Counted from the stretch's first letter, positions 27,636-39,147 are shown. The stretch: DNA of 64,000 nt from Actinobacillus genomosp. 1 (GCF_029774175.1 NZ_CP103834.1:1436501-1500500), one strand, 5' to 3'. Numbers and translations are program-made. Notes: generated by a model from the letters alone, not told the origin.

Positions 27636-29492
27636 ATGTTAAAAATATTAAAAGGGATTTACCAAATTTTTCGTTGCGTTCGTGAATTTGTGATGAGTCT
27701 GTTTTTTATTATATTCGTATTGATTTGCTTTGCTTTTTTAGCCTTAATCAATGAAGAAAACAGCTCGACTAAACATACAAATTTTGTCGAAAAAGGCGCA
27801 TTAACACTTAATTTAGACGGCTACTTAGCCGATAACCATGATGAATACGGTGATTTTCATCGCTTGGTGCAAGCCGAATTAGGCAATAGCGAGCCGATAA
27901 AAATTTCAACTTTTGACGTGGTAAGAGCCATTGGTAAAGCGGCTAAAGACGACCGAATTACCGGATTAGTGCTGGATTTAGCTTATTTCCAAGGCGGTGA
28001 CAGCGCGTCACTACAGTTTATCGGTAATGAAATTAACGAATTTAAAAAATCGGGCAAACCCGTAATTGCTATCGGCGAGCAATACAGCCAATCGCAATAT
28101 TATTTAGCCAGTTTCGCCGATAAAATTTATCTGAATAAAGCCGGTTTCGTCGATATTCATGCGCTCAGTTACAGCAATATTTATTTCAAAACCTTACTCG
28201 ATAAAATTGAAGCCGAACCGCATATTTTCCGTGTCGGCACTTACAAATCTGCGGTAGAACCTTTTATTCGTGACGATATGTCGCCCGAAGCAAAACAAAA
28301 TGCACAAACGTGGCTCACGTCAATTTGGCGCAATATCCGCCAAGACATCGCGCAAAATCGTCAGATTCCTACGGATCAAGTGCTATTGGACAGTCAAACT
28401 TATATTGAGAAATATAGACAGCTAAAAGGTGACGATGCGCAATATGCGTTAAGCCAAAAATTAGTAACCGATCTTGCCACCAATGCGCAAATTCAGACCG
28501 CTTTGATTGAGCAATTCGGTAAAGACAAAGAAGGTCATTACAACAGTATTGATTACTTCGATTATGCCATGGAACTTAATGATCGTTTTGACGTACAAAC
28601 CGAACATAAAATTGCCGTTGTAAACGTCGAAGGGCAAATTATCTCGGGGGAAAGCGATGCAAGTTCCGCCGGTAGCGATACGATAGTCAAATTATTACGT
28701 AAAGCCCGTGAAGATGAGCATGTCAGAGGCGTAATTCTAAGAGTAAACAGCCCTGGTGGCAGTGCGCTTGCTTCGGAAATTATTCGCCAAGAAGTGGAAG
28801 AAATTCAAAAAGCCGGTAAACCTGTCGTGGCTTCGATGGGGGGAATGGCGGCATCGGGCGGTTATTGGATCTCTGCAACCAGCGATAAAATTATCGCCAG
28901 CCCGACTACCATTACCGGTTCTATCGGGATTTTCGGTTTAGCCGCCAGCTTTGAAAAAACCGCTAAAAATCTCGGTGTAACGGAAGACGGTATTTCACTT
29001 TCACCGTTTGCCTCTTCCAGCCCGTTAAAAACGTTGCCGAAAGAACAAGCGGAAGTAATCCAAATCAGTATCGAAAACGGCTATGATCGCTTCCTCGAAT
29101 TAGTCAGTCGCGGTCGAAATATGTCGAAACAAGCGGTGGATACCATTGCACAAGGGCAAGTGTGGTCGGGAGAAGATGCGTTAAAACACGGCTTAGTCGA
29201 TGAATTAGGAGATTTTACCCGTGCTTATAGTGTGGTGACCGAGTTGGTAAATCAAAAACGTAAGGCGAATAACGAAACGGAAATCGAACATTTTAGAAGC
29301 CAATGGATAATTGATAGCGATGATAGTCTGCTCGGCTCATTCCTAAAAGGTTCTAAGCTCAAATTACAATTAGGTACATTATTAGGACTTCCGATTGCAA
29401 CTCAAGCGGAACAATCACTTGAATTATTACAAAAATTCAACGACCCTAAACATACTTATTTGTACTGCCTTACTTGCGGTACGATAAAATAG
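27636..29492 (+). CDS. sppA: Signal peptide peptidase SppA (protease IV)
   Basis: A 618-residue inner-membrane serine protease that degrades cleaved signal peptides. One N-terminal transmembrane anchor (about 20-40) is followed by two tandem SppA domains. The catalytic Lys204 is in TYKSAVEPFIRDDM and the nucleophile Ser407 in GMAASGGYWIS. The start at 27636 was chosen for AGGA 6-9 nt upstream and for family length; the longer frame adds 15 unsupported residues. A 16-bp uptake-signal terminator follows. Confidence 0.95.
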   Translation: MLKILKGIYQIFRCVREFVMSLFFIIFVLICFAFLALINEENSSTKHTNFVEKGALTLNLDGYLADNHDEYGDFHRLVQAELGNSEPIKISTFDVVRAIGKAAKDDRITGLVLDLAYFQGGDSASLQFIGNEINEFKKSGKPVIAIGEQYSQSQYYLASFADKIYLNKAGFVDIHALSYSNIYFKTLLDKIEAEPHIFRVGTYKSAVEPFIRDDMSPEAKQNAQTWLTSIWRNIRQDIAQNRQIPTDQVLLDSQTYIEKYRQLKGDDAQYALSQKLVTDLATNAQIQTALIEQFGKDKEGHYNSIDYFDYAMELNDRFDVQTEHKIAVVNVEGQIISGESDASSAGSDTIVKLLRKAREDEHVRGVILRVNSPGGSALASEIIRQEVEEIQKAGKPVVASMGGMAASGGYWISATSDKIIASPTTITGSIGIFGLAASFEKTAKNLGVTEDGISLSPFASSSPLKTLPKEQAEVIQISIENGYDRFLELVSRGRNMSKQAVDTIAQGQVWSGEDALKHGLVDELGDFTRAYSVVTELVNQKRKANNETEIEHFRSQWIIDSDDSLLGSFLKGSKLKLQLGTLLGLPIATQAEQSLELLQKFNDPKHTYLYCLTCGTIK

Positions 29493-29500
29493 CCAATGAC

Positions 29501-29542
29501 AAGCGGTTGAATTTGCAACTTTTTTCGCAAATCCAACCGCTT
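29501..29542 (+). terminator. Uptake-signal terminator after sppA
   Basis: AAGCGGTTGAATTTGC (29501-29516) and GCAAATCCAACCGCTT (29527-29542) pair at 15 of 16 positions with a T-rich loop, directly after the sppA stop. Confidence 0.8.
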
Positions 29543-29612
29543 ATTTTATCTTTCCTCACCTCTCTTTTTTGTTTATAGTAACGCCCTTTCTAGTAATCCT
29601 AAGCTATAAAAT

Positions 29613-30374
29613 ATGAACCAAAAGCAACTGATAAAATTAGCCGTATTACTAATTATTGCGGCGATCTCTTATTTTTTCGGCAATCAAACCAAAAAATCAG
29701 AACCGGTTAAACAATCGCAACAACAAAACGACTATGCAACCGAAACCGATACGCCGATTGCCAAAGCACCGCAGGCACAATCAGCCTCTGCGACTCAAGC
29801 GGCACTTTCGATGAATTATGATTCCAAAATGTATGAAGATAAAATCGGGCAAAATAAGCACGCACCGGTTGATTACTATATGTTGGCACTTTCTTGGTCG
29901 CCGGCTTTTTGTGAATCACAACGCAATAAAAACCAAGGTGATGTGCCGCAACGTTTAGCTTATCAGTGCACCGGCAGTCAAAACTTCGGCTGGGTTATTC
30001 ACGGTTTATGGCCACAAAATGCTAAGGCTCATTCGGTTGATCAGCATCCTCGCTATTGCCAAGGCGATTTACCGGAAGTTTCCGCAAAAACTATTGAGCA
30101 ATATCTACCGGAATCACCGGGGGCGGCCTTATTACAAGGCGAATGGGAAAAACACGGCAGCTGCGCTTTCGATAGTGCGGAAAGCTATTTTGCCAAACAA
30201 AAAGAGTTGTTTTACAGCCTAAAACTACCGGCAAAAAATCTACGCCGCAATGATTTATTCCAATGGATGCGTAAACATAATCCGCAGCTACGCGGCGTTT
30301 ATTTAGGCGCAAGCAAGACCGAACTCTATGTTTGCTACGATAAAAAATGGCAACCGATGGACTGCCCGAAATAA
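29613..30374 (+). CDS. rna: RNase T2-family endoribonuclease (RNase I)
   Basis: A 253-residue exported or membrane-anchored ribonuclease. A hydrophobic N-terminal segment (about 6-22) is followed by a Gln/Ala/Thr-rich linker. The two catalytic segments are WVIHGLWPQ and GEWEKHGSC, each with its active-site His. Several cysteines fit the disulfides of the fold. RNases of this family cut single-stranded RNA without strict base preference in the periplasm. The stop is followed immediately by the sprT start, so the two genes are coupled. Confidence 0.92.
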   Translation: MNQKQLIKLAVLLIIAAISYFFGNQTKKSEPVKQSQQQNDYATETDTPIAKAPQAQSASATQAALSMNYDSKMYEDKIGQNKHAPVDYYMLALSWSPAFCESQRNKNQGDVPQRLAYQCTGSQNFGWVIHGLWPQNAKAHSVDQHPRYCQGDLPEVSAKTIEQYLPESPGAALLQGEWEKHGSCAFDSAESYFAKQKELFYSLKLPAKNLRRNDLFQWMRKHNPQLRGVYLGASKTELYVCYDKKWQPMDCPK

Positions 30375-30896
30375 ATGACGGACTCAGTTTCAAATACTGC
30401 TCTTATGCGTCAGCTAAAAATGCAGGTTCAGCGTCAGCTAAAACGCAATTTGGAGCAAGCCAATACTCACTTCAATAAAACTTTTACACCGCCTACGGTC
30501 AGCTATGCCGTGCGCGGTGTAAAAGCCGGTGTCGCTTACCTGCAACGTAATGAAATTCGCTTTAATCCCGTTTTATTGGCGGAAAACGGGCAATCCTTTA
30601 TTCAGCAAGTGGTACCGCACGAACTTGCTCACGCTTTGGTTTATCAACAGTTCGGGCGAGTTCAACCGCACGGCAAAGAATGGAAAATGATGATGGAGCA
30701 AGTTTTCGGCGTACCGGCGGAAACCTATCATTGTTTCGATACGCAAAATGTGGTCGGTAAACAATTCGCCTATCAATGCGGCTGCCAAACGCATCTACTT
30801 TCCGTACGCCGCCATAACGCTATCGTGCGAGACGGTCGCCGTTATCTCTGTAAACGCTGTAAACAAATTCTCACTTCCAAAGACAATTTAGCATAA
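30375..30896 (+). CDS. sprT: SprT-family zinc protein
   Basis: A 173-residue protein with the metalloprotease-like motif [12 protein letters not shown] (Glu between two His) and a C-terminal zinc-ribbon (CGCQTH and CKRC). The family resembles the protease domain of eukaryotic Spartan; the bacterial role is poorly known. It starts on the base after the rna stop. Confidence 0.9.
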   Translation: MTDSVSNTALMRQLKMQVQRQLKRNLEQANTHFNKTFTPPTVSYAVRGVKAGVAYLQRNEIRFNPVLLAENGQSFIQQVVPHELAHALVYQQFGRVQPHGKEWKMMMEQVFGVPAETYHCFDTQNVVGKQFAYQCGCQTHLLSVRRHNAIVRDGRRYLCKRCKQILTSKDNLA

Positions 30897-31000
30897 GAGC
30901 CAAAATAACCTTAAAAGATACTGGACTTTATTGTACAAGTGCCTAAAATTAACCCAATTTTTTTGACTTTTATCAATTTATTATCTTTTGGAGTATTTCA

Positions 31001-32287
31001 ATGACAATCGAAACAATCGTTGTAGTCGGCGGCGGTGCAGGCGGTTTAGAGCTTGCGACTTACCTCGGCGACAAATTAGGCCGTAAGAAAAAAGCGAAAG
31101 TGATTCTTATCGACCGTAATACGACCCACCTTTGGAAACCTTTGTTACACGAAGTGGCAACCGGTTCTTTAGATGAAGGCATCGATGCGCTTAGCTATCG
31201 TGCACATGCCAAAAATCATGCTTTCGAGTTTCAACAAGGGACTTTAACGTCGGTTAATCGTGATAAAAAAGAAATCACGCTTGCGCCGATTTATAACGAA
31301 CAGAATCAGTTATTGGTTAAAGAACGTCATATCGCTTACGATAAATTAGTGATTGCGATCGGCAGTAAATCGAACGATTTCAATACCAAAGGCGTAGCGG
31401 AACACTGCATTTTCTTAGACGGCTCGGAACAAGCGAAACAATTCCAAAAACGTATGATGGAATTATTCTTACATTTCTCGCACAGCGAAGATCAAGATGT
31501 AAAAATTGCGATCGTCGGCGGTGGTGCAACCGGTATCGAACTTTCCGCCGAGCTTTATAATACGGTTAAACATTTAAACGAATACGGCTTCGGTAAATTA
31601 CACCGAGCCAGTTTGAAAGTGACGTTAATCGAAGCGGGTCCTCGTTTAATTCCGGCATTAACCGAAAAAGTATCCGCTTCGGCTTTAGCGGAATTGCGCA
31701 AAGCCGGCGTGGACGTTCGTTTAAATACGATGATTACCGAAGCGGTGGAAGACGGCTTAATCACCAAAGACGGCGAAAAAATTGAAGCCAATCTGATGGT
31801 TTGGGCGGCAGGAATTAAAGCGCCCGAGTTTGTCAAGGAATTCGGTTTTGAAACTAATCGTCTCAACCAAATTGAAATCAAAGAGACCTTACAAACCACG
31901 GTAGATGATTCGGTATATGTTATCGGCGACTGCGCCTCATTAATCCAAGACGGCAAAGCGATTCCGCCGCGTGCGCAAGCCGCACACCAAATGGCGACCC
32001 AATGCGGTAAAAACATTGTTGCCTTACTTGAAGGTAAAGAGCAAAAACCGTTTAAATTCAATGATAAAGGCTCTCTGCTTTCGTTCTCTCATTTCGGCAC
32101 GGTCGGTAACTTGATGGGTAACTTAATGAGCGGCGATATGTTTATCGAAGGTAAAATCGCACGCCTTGCATACCTCTCTCTATATCGTATGCACCAAGTC
32201 GCTTTACACGGCTGGGTAAAAACCGCTCTGATTTTATTCGTCGGTCAAATTAATCGCTTCCTCAGACCGTCAATGAAATTACACTAA
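31001..32287 (+). CDS. ndh: Type II NADH dehydrogenase
   Basis: A 428-residue membrane-associated flavoenzyme that passes electrons from NADH to quinone without pumping protons. The FAD-binding loop is [17 protein letters not shown] near the N-terminus, the NADH-binding loop is [17 protein letters not shown], and YVIGDCASL is the second FAD motif. Its own ribosome binding site (TTTTGGAG) lies 8-10 nt upstream. Transcribed alone. Confidence 0.95.
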   Translation: MTIETIVVVGGGAGGLELATYLGDKLGRKKKAKVILIDRNTTHLWKPLLHEVATGSLDEGIDALSYRAHAKNHAFEFQQGTLTSVNRDKKEITLAPIYNEQNQLLVKERHIAYDKLVIAIGSKSNDFNTKGVAEHCIFLDGSEQAKQFQKRMMELFLHFSHSEDQDVKIAIVGGGATGIELSAELYNTVKHLNEYGFGKLHRASLKVTLIEAGPRLIPALTEKVSASALAELRKAGVDVRLNTMITEAVEDGLITKDGEKIEANLMVWAAGIKAPEFVKEFGFETNRLNQIEIKETLQTTVDDSVYVIGDCASLIQDGKAIPPRAQAAHQMATQCGKNIVALLEGKEQKPFKFNDKGSLLSFSHFGTVGNLMGNLMSGDMFIEGKIARLAYLSLYRMHQVALHGWVKTALILFVGQINRFLRPSMKLH

Positions 32288-32330
32288 GCAAAATAAGCGG
32301 TCATATTTCCGCAAGATTTTGCAAAAAATT

Positions 32331-32397
32331 AACCACGGAATACACAGATTACTCGGAAATTTTATTCAGTGTAATCAATGTGTTCCGTGGTTTTATT
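32331..32397. repeat. Dispersed inverted repeat, complete copy
   Basis: AACCACGGAATACACAGATT-type left arm (32331-32352) and its inverted right arm (32371-32392) pair at 19 of 22 positions. The right arm and adjacent bases match 26063-26095. It is located between ndh and tex, which converge. Confidence 0.7.
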
Positions 32398-32478
32398 TAA
32401 GCTATATTTCACTCTCTCCCCTTGTGGGAGAGAGACAGCTTGTTGAAGCGTTTAGTGAAAACAAGCAGAGAGAGGGAA

Positions 32479-34818
32479 TTACTTCTTCCAACCTTTCAAC
32501 GCATCGGCAAAGGCATTGTTGGCGAACTGATTACGTTGCGATTTATTGCCAGAGAAGCGGTCGGATTTTTCGCTATTTTTGCGATTTTCTTGCGGATTTC
32601 GGCCGCTTGTCGGTTTGTCGGTCGGCTTGTCTTCTAAACGCATAGTAAGCGCAATACGTTTACGCTGTACGTCCACTTCTAAGACCTTCACTTTCACCAA
32701 ATCACCGACTTTCACCACTTTATGCGGATCTTCCACAAAGCTGTTCGATAACATTGAAATATGTACCAAACCGTCTTGGTGTACGCCAATATCCACAAAA
32801 GCACCGAAATTCGCCACATTAGTTACCGTCCCCTCTAAGATCATTCCGACTTTCAGATCCTTAATATCTTCTACGCCGTCCATAAAGGTTGCCGTTTTAA
32901 ATTCACCACGAGGATCGCGCCCAGGTTTTTCCAGCTCTTTGAAAATATCGTTTACAGTCGGTAAACCGAATTGTTCGTCCACAAAGTCTTTTGCATTCAG
33001 TTGGTGAATACGAGTTGCATTGCCCATTAATTCAGCAAGAGTCGAATCGGTTGCTTGGAGAATTTTTTCCACCACCGGATAAGCCTCCGGATGCACGCTC
33101 GAAGCGTCTAACGCATTTTTACCGCCGACAATTCGCATAAAACCGGCACACTGTTCAAAGGCTTTCGGCCCTAAACGAGGCACTTTTTTCAGGTCGGAGC
33201 GGGCATTAAAACGTCCGTTTTCATCACGAAACGCTACGATACTTTGCGCTAGTGTTTTGCTCATACCGGCAACACGAGCCAATAACGGTGCGGAAGCGGT
33301 ATTCAGATCCACCCCAACCGCATTTACACAGTCTTCAACCACCGCATCCAGTTTGCGAGCCAGTTGCGACTGGTTTACATCGTGCTGATACTGACCAACA
33401 CCAATCGCTTTCGGTTCGATTTTCACTAATTCCGCGAGCGGATCTTGTAAACGGCGAGCAATCGATACCGCCCCACGCAATGAAACATCAAGTTCTGGGA
33501 ATTCATTTGCCGCTAATTCGGAAGCCGAATAAACCGAAGCCCCCGCCTCACTGACCACCACGGTTTGCGGAATCAACATCTCCGGTTTGCTTTCTTTGAT
33601 CTGCTTTAAAACGTCCTTGGCAAAACGTTCCGTTTCACGAGAAGCCGTGCCGTTACCGATCGCAATCAGCTCAACATTATGCTGCTTAATTAATTTATAC
33701 AGCGAAACTTCCGCCGCTGCTTTGCCTGTTGTGTGCGGATAAATGGTGTCGGTCGCCAATAATTTACCGGTATTATCCACCACAGCCACTTTCACACCGG
33801 TTCGTAAGCCCGGGTCTAAGCCCATGGTATTTTTTTCGCCTGCCGGTGCCGCCATTAATAACGCAGACAGATTGCGAGCAAATACGTCAATCGCTTCTTC
33901 TTCCGCTTTCTCGCGCAATGCGCCCATTAATTCGGTTTCCAAATGAAGTGCAGCTTTAATTTTCCACGTCCAAGCAATCACTTGCTCACGCCATTTGTCT
34001 GCCGGTTGTTGATTGAATATCACACCTAAATGCTGGCGAATAATTTCTTCGCAATGGCTTGTTCGAGCACCTTCTTCCGCTTCAGGATCCGCATTTAACG
34101 AAAGCGATAATACGCCTTCGTTTCTGCCTCGGAACATCGCTAACGCACGGTGTGAAGGTATGGTTTTAAACGGTTCGCTATGCGCAAAATAATCTCGGAA
34201 TTTTTCGCCCTCTTCTTCCTTGCCTTCAATCACTTTTGATTCCAACGTTGCGTAAGCGGTTAAATATTGGCGTAATTTTGCAAGTAATTCAGCATCTTCT
34301 GAAAAACGCTCCATCAGAATATAACGCGCACCGTCTAACGCAGATTTAACATCCGCTACACCTTTTTCCGCATCCACAAAAGATTCAGCTAATACTTCCG
34401 GGGATTGGCTCGGATCATTCCATAAGCTATCTGCCAACGGCTCAAGCCCTGCTTCAATCGCAATTTGCCCACGAGTACGGCGTTTAGGTTTATAAGGTAA
34501 ATAAAGATCTTCTAATTCAGTTTTACTTTCGGTCGTTTCAATTTTGGCACGTAATTCATTCGTCAATTTACCTTGATCTTCAATCGATTTAAGGATCGTT
34601 TGACGGCGATCGTCCAACTCACGTAAATAGATTAAACGTGTTTCAAAATGACGTAATTGAGTGTCGTCTAAACCGCCGGTGACTTCTTTACGATAACGTG
34701 CGATAAATGGAATGGTATTACCCTCATCGAGTAATTTGATTGCAGCAAGAATTTGATGTGAGCCAACAGAAAGTTCTGTGGCAATAATCTGGCTAATTTG
34801 TGTATTGAGCTCTGACAT
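32479..34818 (-). CDS. tex: Transcription accessory protein Tex
   Basis: A 779-residue cytoplasmic nucleic-acid-binding protein. An N-terminal Tex helical domain is followed by a YqgF/RNase H-like domain ([17 protein letters not shown], about residues 330-345), helix-hairpin-helix motifs ([24 protein letters not shown]) and a C-terminal S1 domain ([31 protein letters not shown]). The last 50 residues are a low-complexity Lys/Asn/Ser-rich tail. Family length and domain order are normal. Confidence 0.95.
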   Translation of the reverse strand: MSELNTQISQIIATELSVGSHQILAAIKLLDEGNTIPFIARYRKEVTGGLDDTQLRHFETRLIYLRELDDRRQTILKSIEDQGKLTNELRAKIETTESKTELEDLYLPYKPKRRTRGQIAIEAGLEPLADSLWNDPSQSPEVLAESFVDAEKGVADVKSALDGARYILMERFSEDAELLAKLRQYLTAYATLESKVIEGKEEEGEKFRDYFAHSEPFKTIPSHRALAMFRGRNEGVLSLSLNADPEAEEGARTSHCEEIIRQHLGVIFNQQPADKWREQVIAWTWKIKAALHLETELMGALREKAEEEAIDVFARNLSALLMAAPAGEKNTMGLDPGLRTGVKVAVVDNTGKLLATDTIYPHTTGKAAAEVSLYKLIKQHNVELIAIGNGTASRETERFAKDVLKQIKESKPEMLIPQTVVVSEAGASVYSASELAANEFPELDVSLRGAVSIARRLQDPLAELVKIEPKAIGVGQYQHDVNQSQLARKLDAVVEDCVNAVGVDLNTASAPLLARVAGMSKTLAQSIVAFRDENGRFNARSDLKKVPRLGPKAFEQCAGFMRIVGGKNALDASSVHPEAYPVVEKILQATDSTLAELMGNATRIHQLNAKDFVDEQFGLPTVNDIFKELEKPGRDPRGEFKTATFMDGVEDIKDLKVGMILEGTVTNVANFGAFVDIGVHQDGLVHISMLSNSFVEDPHKVVKVGDLVKVKVLEVDVQRKRIALTMRLEDKPTDKPTSGRNPQENRKNSEKSDRFSGNKSQRNQFANNAFADALKGWKK

Positions 34819-34892
34819 TGCGTTTTCCTAACAAATAAAATTCGCTTTATTTTAGCAGTAAAAAAGACAATGCCCAAAAATAAAAGTTCGAG

Positions 34893-35441
34893 CTAGCGCA
34901 GTGCCGCCGCTCTTGCTTTATCCAGCTTTTCTAATTGGTTTAACGCTTCATTTGCTTTAGCTAAGTTTGGCTCTTGCTTAGCACATAACACAATATTTTC
35001 TAGGCTATCGGCTTGATGATAGTAAGGCTGCTCACTTTTCACCGCTTGCTCAAACTGCTGATATGCCTGATCAAATTTGGCTTGTTTACACAGAAAAGTA
35101 CCGTAATTATTTAATACGTCCGGACGATTATCACTTAATTTCAATGCTTTATGATAAGCCTGTTCCGCATGAGCTTGATCACCGATTTGCTGATAGTAAT
35201 AAGCTAAAACAGAATGAGGTAAGTAATCGTTTTGATCGTGGCTTAACGCTTTATCAATATTCTCTTTCGCTTTGGGTAAATCATGTTGATCGAGATACGC
35301 TAAGGCTAAATTGATACGCGCTTTAACCGCTTCCGAACGATTAAAGGTAGTTTGGGAGGTTGGAAGCTGAGAAGAACAACCGAACAGCACAGATAACAGC
35401 ATACAAGCGGTCAAATTTCGCAAAAATTTTGCAAGGTTCAT
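34893..35441 (-). CDS. pilW: Type IV pilus assembly lipoprotein PilW/PilF
   Basis: A 182-residue outer-membrane lipoprotein. The lipobox is LLSVLFGC with Cys22. The mature part has about three tetratricopeptide repeats (ARINLALAYLDQHDLPKAKE, SVLAYYYQQIGDQAHAEQAY, LNNYGTFLCKQAKFDQAY). PilF-type pilotins help the secretin PilQ assemble. It lies just downstream of rlmN on the same strand, as in many gammaproteobacteria. It is co-transcribed with rlmN by spacing (53 bp). Confidence 0.85.
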   Translation of the reverse strand: MNLAKFLRNLTACMLLSVLFGCSSQLPTSQTTFNRSEAVKARINLALAYLDQHDLPKAKENIDKALSHDQNDYLPHSVLAYYYQQIGDQAHAEQAYHKALKLSDNRPDVLNNYGTFLCKQAKFDQAYQQFEQAVKSEQPYYHQADSLENIVLCAKQEPNLAKANEALNQLEKLDKARAAALR

Positions 35442-35494
35442 ATTGTTCTCCTCGAGATATACTCCCCTCGCTTAGTTTCTTAGGGAGAAATTGA

Positions 35495-36676
35495 TTAATG
35501 GTTTTGTACCGCAATACCTTTGCCAAACTTACGTTTTTCCATAGTACGTTTAGTTCGGTCGATTACATCACCGGCGAGCTGACCGCAAGCGGCATCAATA
35601 TCGTCACCACGAGTTTTACGTACAATTACCGTAAAACCGTATTCCATTAACGTTTTTTGGAAACGATCCACACGGCTATTTGAACTCTTACCGTAAGGTG
35701 CTTCCGGGAACGGGTTCCATGGAATGAGGTTGATCTTACACGGCGTATTTTTTAGTACTTCAGCTAACTGATGTGCGTGTTCCGTGCCGTCATTAACGTG
35801 ATCTAATAACACATATTCAATCGTCACTTTACCGTGGTTCGCATTCGATACTTCAAGGTATTTATGCACTGAATCCATTAACATTTTAATATTATACTTT
35901 TTATTAATCGGCATAATTTCATCACGCAATTCATCGTTCGGCGCATGCAATGAAATCGCTAATGCCACGTCAATTTTTTCACGCATAATATCAAGCGCCG
36001 GCACAACACCTGCCGTTGAAAGCGTGACACGGCGTTTTGATAAACCGTAAGCGAAATCATCTAACATAATTTCCATTGCCGGAATCACGTTATTTAAGTT
36101 AAGTAACGGTTCTCCCATTCCCATCATTACCACGTTGGTAATCGGACGCACACCGGTTACACCGAAATTACCAATGATTTTCGAAGCTCGCCATACCTGA
36201 CCGATAATTTCCGAAACGGTTAAGTTACGGTTAAAACCTTGTTGAGCAGTTGAACAGAATTTACAAGCTAACGCACAGCCTACTTGTGAAGAAACACATA
36301 ACGTTGCACGATCATCTTCCGGAATATATACCGTTTCAATTTGCTGATCGCCTACCTGCATTGCCCATTTGATTGTACCGTCACTTGAACGTTGTTCAAC
36401 AGATACTTCCGGTGCTTTGATTTCTGCAATTTGTTTTAATTTTTCACGCAATACTTTATTGATATTGCTCATATTATCGAAATTATCTTCACCGAAATGG
36501 TAAATCCATTTCATTAATTGGTCGGCACGAAACGGTTTTTCCCCCATTTCAGCAAATAACTCACGCATTTCCTTGCGAGTTAAATTCATTAAGTTAATTT
36601 TTTCTGATTTAGGGTGCTGTACCGCGACATTCGTTACTTGAATTTCGCTTGCACAAGTTTGGATTTGTTCTGACAT
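35495..36676 (-). CDS. rlmN: Dual-specificity RNA methyltransferase RlmN
   Basis: A 393-residue radical-SAM enzyme that methylates A2503 of 23S rRNA and A37 of some tRNAs at C2. The [4Fe-4S] motif is CALACKFC; the catalytic cysteines are in that region and near the C-terminus (ACGQL). The N-terminal [23 protein letters not shown] is typical. The first about 28 residues are variable; an internal Met at MNLTRKEM is a possible later start. Confidence 0.95.
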   Translation of the reverse strand: MSEQIQTCASEIQVTNVAVQHPKSEKINLMNLTRKEMRELFAEMGEKPFRADQLMKWIYHFGEDNFDNMSNINKVLREKLKQIAEIKAPEVSVEQRSSDGTIKWAMQVGDQQIETVYIPEDDRATLCVSSQVGCALACKFCSTAQQGFNRNLTVSEIIGQVWRASKIIGNFGVTGVRPITNVVMMGMGEPLLNLNNVIPAMEIMLDDFAYGLSKRRVTLSTAGVVPALDIMREKIDVALAISLHAPNDELRDEIMPINKKYNIKMLMDSVHKYLEVSNANHGKVTIEYVLLDHVNDGTEHAHQLAEVLKNTPCKINLIPWNPFPEAPYGKSSNSRVDRFQKTLMEYGFTVIVRKTRGDDIDAACGQLAGDVIDRTKRTMEKRKFGKGIAVQNH

Positions 36677-36929
36677 AAGAGTAAAAGCCTCGTTGTTACA
36701 CGCTTTACGGCAAAAGGATTAGTTTTGCAGGTTGATAAAATAAAAAAGACCGCAAATTTTACTCGTCAATCAATATTAAGGCTAGTGATTTTTAAACGAA
36801 ATGGGAAGTTTTTAATCTGAAATTTCCGATCAAGATCGCAAAAAAGTGATGAAATGCAAAGATAGAAGGTAAAATAGCAAATTTTAAGTGTTATTGGATA
36901 ATGGAACTAAGTAATAAGATAAGAAGTAG

Positions 36930-37005
36930 TGGTGGGCGATACCGGTCTCGAACCAGTGACCCCCTCCTTGTAAGGGAGGTGCTCTCCCAACTGAGCTAAT
37001 CGCCC
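36930..37005 (-). tRNA. tRNA-Val (UAC), copy 1
   Basis: 76 nt including an encoded CCA. Acceptor GGGCGAT, D-arm AGCTCAGTTGGGAGAGC, anticodon TAC in CCCTTACAAGG, T-arm GGTTCGAACC. The distal copy of four tandem identical genes. Confidence 0.97.
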
Positions 37006-37055
37006 TCATGATATAGCATTTACTATAGCTTGAAGTTTATGATGAAAATCTAAAG

Positions 37056-37131
37056 TGGTGGGCGATACCGGTCTCGAACCAGTGACCCCCTCCTTGTAAG
37101 GGAGGTGCTCTCCCAACTGAGCTAATCGCCC
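37056..37131 (-). tRNA. tRNA-Val (UAC), copy 2
   Basis: Identical over 76 nt to the neighbouring copies, with CCA encoded. Spacer of 50 bp to copy 1 and 50 bp to copy 3; the spacers differ in sequence. Confidence 0.97.
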
Positions 37132-37181
37132 ACTTGAGATTTCATCAAAGGGAATTGAAAAGCGGAACACTTGTTGAAAAG

Positions 37182-37257
37182 TGGTGGGCGATACCGGTCT
37201 CGAACCAGTGACCCCCTCCTTGTAAGGGAGGTGCTCTCCCAACTGAGCTAATCGCCC
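37182..37257 (-). tRNA. tRNA-Val (UAC), copy 3
   Basis: Identical to the other three copies, with CCA encoded. Spacer of 47 bp to copy 4. Confidence 0.97.
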
Positions 37258-37304
37258 GTTTTCAATTATTAGATTGTAATCAACACGAAACACTTATTGG
37301 AAAG

Positions 37305-37380
37305 TGGTGGGCGATACCGGTCTCGAACCAGTGACCCCCTCCTTGTAAGGGAGGTGCTCTCCCAACTGAGCTAATCGCCC
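37305..37380 (-). tRNA. tRNA-Val (UAC), copy 4, promoter-proximal
   Basis: Same 76-nt gene as copies 1-3 and the first to be transcribed from the promoter at 37396-37423. Confidence 0.97.
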
Positions 37381-37395
37381 GTGTTGTGGAGTGGC

Positions 37396-37423
37396 ATTAT
37401 AGAGATTTTTCATTTATCGTCAA
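37396..37423 (-). promoter_or_regulatory. Promoter of the tRNA-Val array
   Basis: TTGACG (37423-37418) and TATAAT (37401-37396) on the minus strand, 16-bp spacer, followed by the GC-rich discriminator GCCACTCC typical of growth-rate-controlled stable RNA promoters. Confidence 0.85.
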
Positions 37424-37583
37424 ACGCTTTTTTAACATTTCGGCGTGTTTGTTGAATTTTTCGTCCAAAACCTCCATTTTTTACGTTTTTTAACCTTCAA
37501 CCACCGGATTAACCGTAGTAGAATAGAAAAATCTTTTGTTTAAAAAAGCCAATCACGGCAAATCATTTAATAGGCTGATAATA

Positions 37584-39023
37584 ATGAATATCGAAACTCT
37601 TTTCCCTTTAGATCCGAATGTAAAAGTGCGTACCCGTTTTGCGCCTAGCCCTACCGGTTACTTACACGTGGGTGGTGCGCGTACCGCTTTATATTCTTGG
37701 TTATATGCAAAACATTTTAACGGTGAATTTGTACTACGTATCGAAGATACCGACTTAGAACGCTCAACACCGGAAGCAACCGCAGCCATTCTTGAAGGTA
37801 TGGAATGGTTAAATCTTGGTTGGGAACACGGCCCGTACTATCAAACCAAACGTTTTGATCGTTATAACCAAGTTATCGATCAAATGATCGAGCAAGGCTT
37901 AGCTTACCGTTGCTACTGCTCAAAAGAACGTTTAGAAAACTTACGTCACGAACAAGAAGCAAATAAAGAAAAACCTCGTTATGACCGTCATTGTTTAGGT
38001 GATCACGAACATTCGGCGGATGAACCGCACGTTGTGCGTTTTAAAAACCCGCAAGAAGGTTCGGTAGTGTTTGACGATGCGGTACGTGGACGCATCGAAA
38101 TCAGCAATAGCGAATTAGATGACTTAATTATTCGCCGTACAGACGGTTCGCCGACTTATAACTTCTGCGTGGTGGTAGATGACTGGGATATGGGTATTAC
38201 GCACGTTGTTCGTGGCGAAGACCATATCAACAACACACCTCGTCAAATCAATATTTTAAAAGCATTGGGCGCACCGATTCCGACTTATGCACACGTTTCC
38301 ATGATTAACGGTGATGACGGTCAAAAATTATCGAAACGCCACGGTGCGGTAAGTGTTATGCAATATCGTGACGACGGTTATTTGCCGGAAGCATTAATTA
38401 ACTATTTAGTACGTTTAGGCTGGGGACACGGCGACCAAGAAATTTTCAGTCGTGAAGAAATGATCGAATTATTCGACATTCACTCGGTAAGTAAATCGGC
38501 AAGTGCTTTCAATACCGATAAATTACAATGGTTAAACCAACACTATATGCGTAGCCTACCGGCTGAACACGTGGCGAAATATTTAACGTGGCATATGAAT
38601 GATCAAGCAATTGATACCTCAAACGGTCCTGCGTTAGAAGAAATTATTCCGGTATTAAGCGAACGTGCGAAAACCTTAAAAGAGTTAGCTGCTGCAAGCC
38701 GTTATTTCTATCAAGAATTTGACGGTTATGATGAAAAAGCTGCGGCGAAAAACTTCAAAGCGGAAGCAGTTGCACCACTTGCAAAATTATTGGAAAAATT
38801 AACCGCTTTAACCGATTGGAGTGTAGAAGCGATTCACGATGCGATGAATGCGACTGCAGCTGATTTAGAAATCGGTATGGGTAAAGTAGGGATGCCGTTC
38901 CGTTTAGCGGTAACCGGTTCCGGTCAATCGCCGTCAATGGATATCACTGCCAAATTAGTCGGACGTGAACGTACTTTAGCTCGTATCCAAAAAGCGATTG
39001 AGTTTATTCAAGCGCAAGCATAA
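37584..39023 (+). CDS. gltX: Glutamyl-tRNA synthetase
   Basis: A 479-residue class I synthetase charging tRNA-Glu. The HIGH-type motif is in [19 protein letters not shown] and the KMSKS-type motif is KLSKRHG. The length fits the discriminating bacterial enzyme. The start at 37584 ([10 protein letters not shown]) was chosen because the 16-codon extension is not part of the family; AGG lies 10 nt upstream. It is flanked by tRNA genes on both sides. Confidence 0.96.
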   Translation: MNIETLFPLDPNVKVRTRFAPSPTGYLHVGGARTALYSWLYAKHFNGEFVLRIEDTDLERSTPEATAAILEGMEWLNLGWEHGPYYQTKRFDRYNQVIDQMIEQGLAYRCYCSKERLENLRHEQEANKEKPRYDRHCLGDHEHSADEPHVVRFKNPQEGSVVFDDAVRGRIEISNSELDDLIIRRTDGSPTYNFCVVVDDWDMGITHVVRGEDHINNTPRQINILKALGAPIPTYAHVSMINGDDGQKLSKRHGAVSVMQYRDDGYLPEALINYLVRLGWGHGDQEIFSREEMIELFDIHSVSKSASAFNTDKLQWLNQHYMRSLPAEHVAKYLTWHMNDQAIDTSNGPALEEIIPVLSERAKTLKELAAASRYFYQEFDGYDEKAAAKNFKAEAVAPLAKLLEKLTALTDWSVEAIHDAMNATAADLEIGMGKVGMPFRLAVTGSGQSPSMDITAKLVGRERTLARIQKAIEFIQAQA

Positions 39024-39030
39024 TTTCCTA

Positions 39031-39059
39031 TTGACAGCTAACGTGGCGGCATTTATTAT
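39031..39059 (+). promoter_or_regulatory. Promoter of tRNA-Ala
   Basis: A consensus TTGACA (39031-39036), 17-bp spacer and TATTAT (39054-39059), 12 bp before the tRNA 5' end, with the first element starting 7 nt after the gltX stop. Confidence 0.85.
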
Positions 39060-39071
39060 GTTGCCACTTTC

Positions 39072-39147
<76 letters not shown>

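Noticed and set aside
32319..32645. Plus-strand open frame spanning the dispersed repeat and the tex end
   Set aside because: It crosses a palindrome and the coding strand of tex, and shows no family features.
37006..37293. Open frame of 95 codons with a repeated peptide
   Set aside because: It lies across two tandem tRNA-Val genes; the repeat is the tRNA sequence read as codons.
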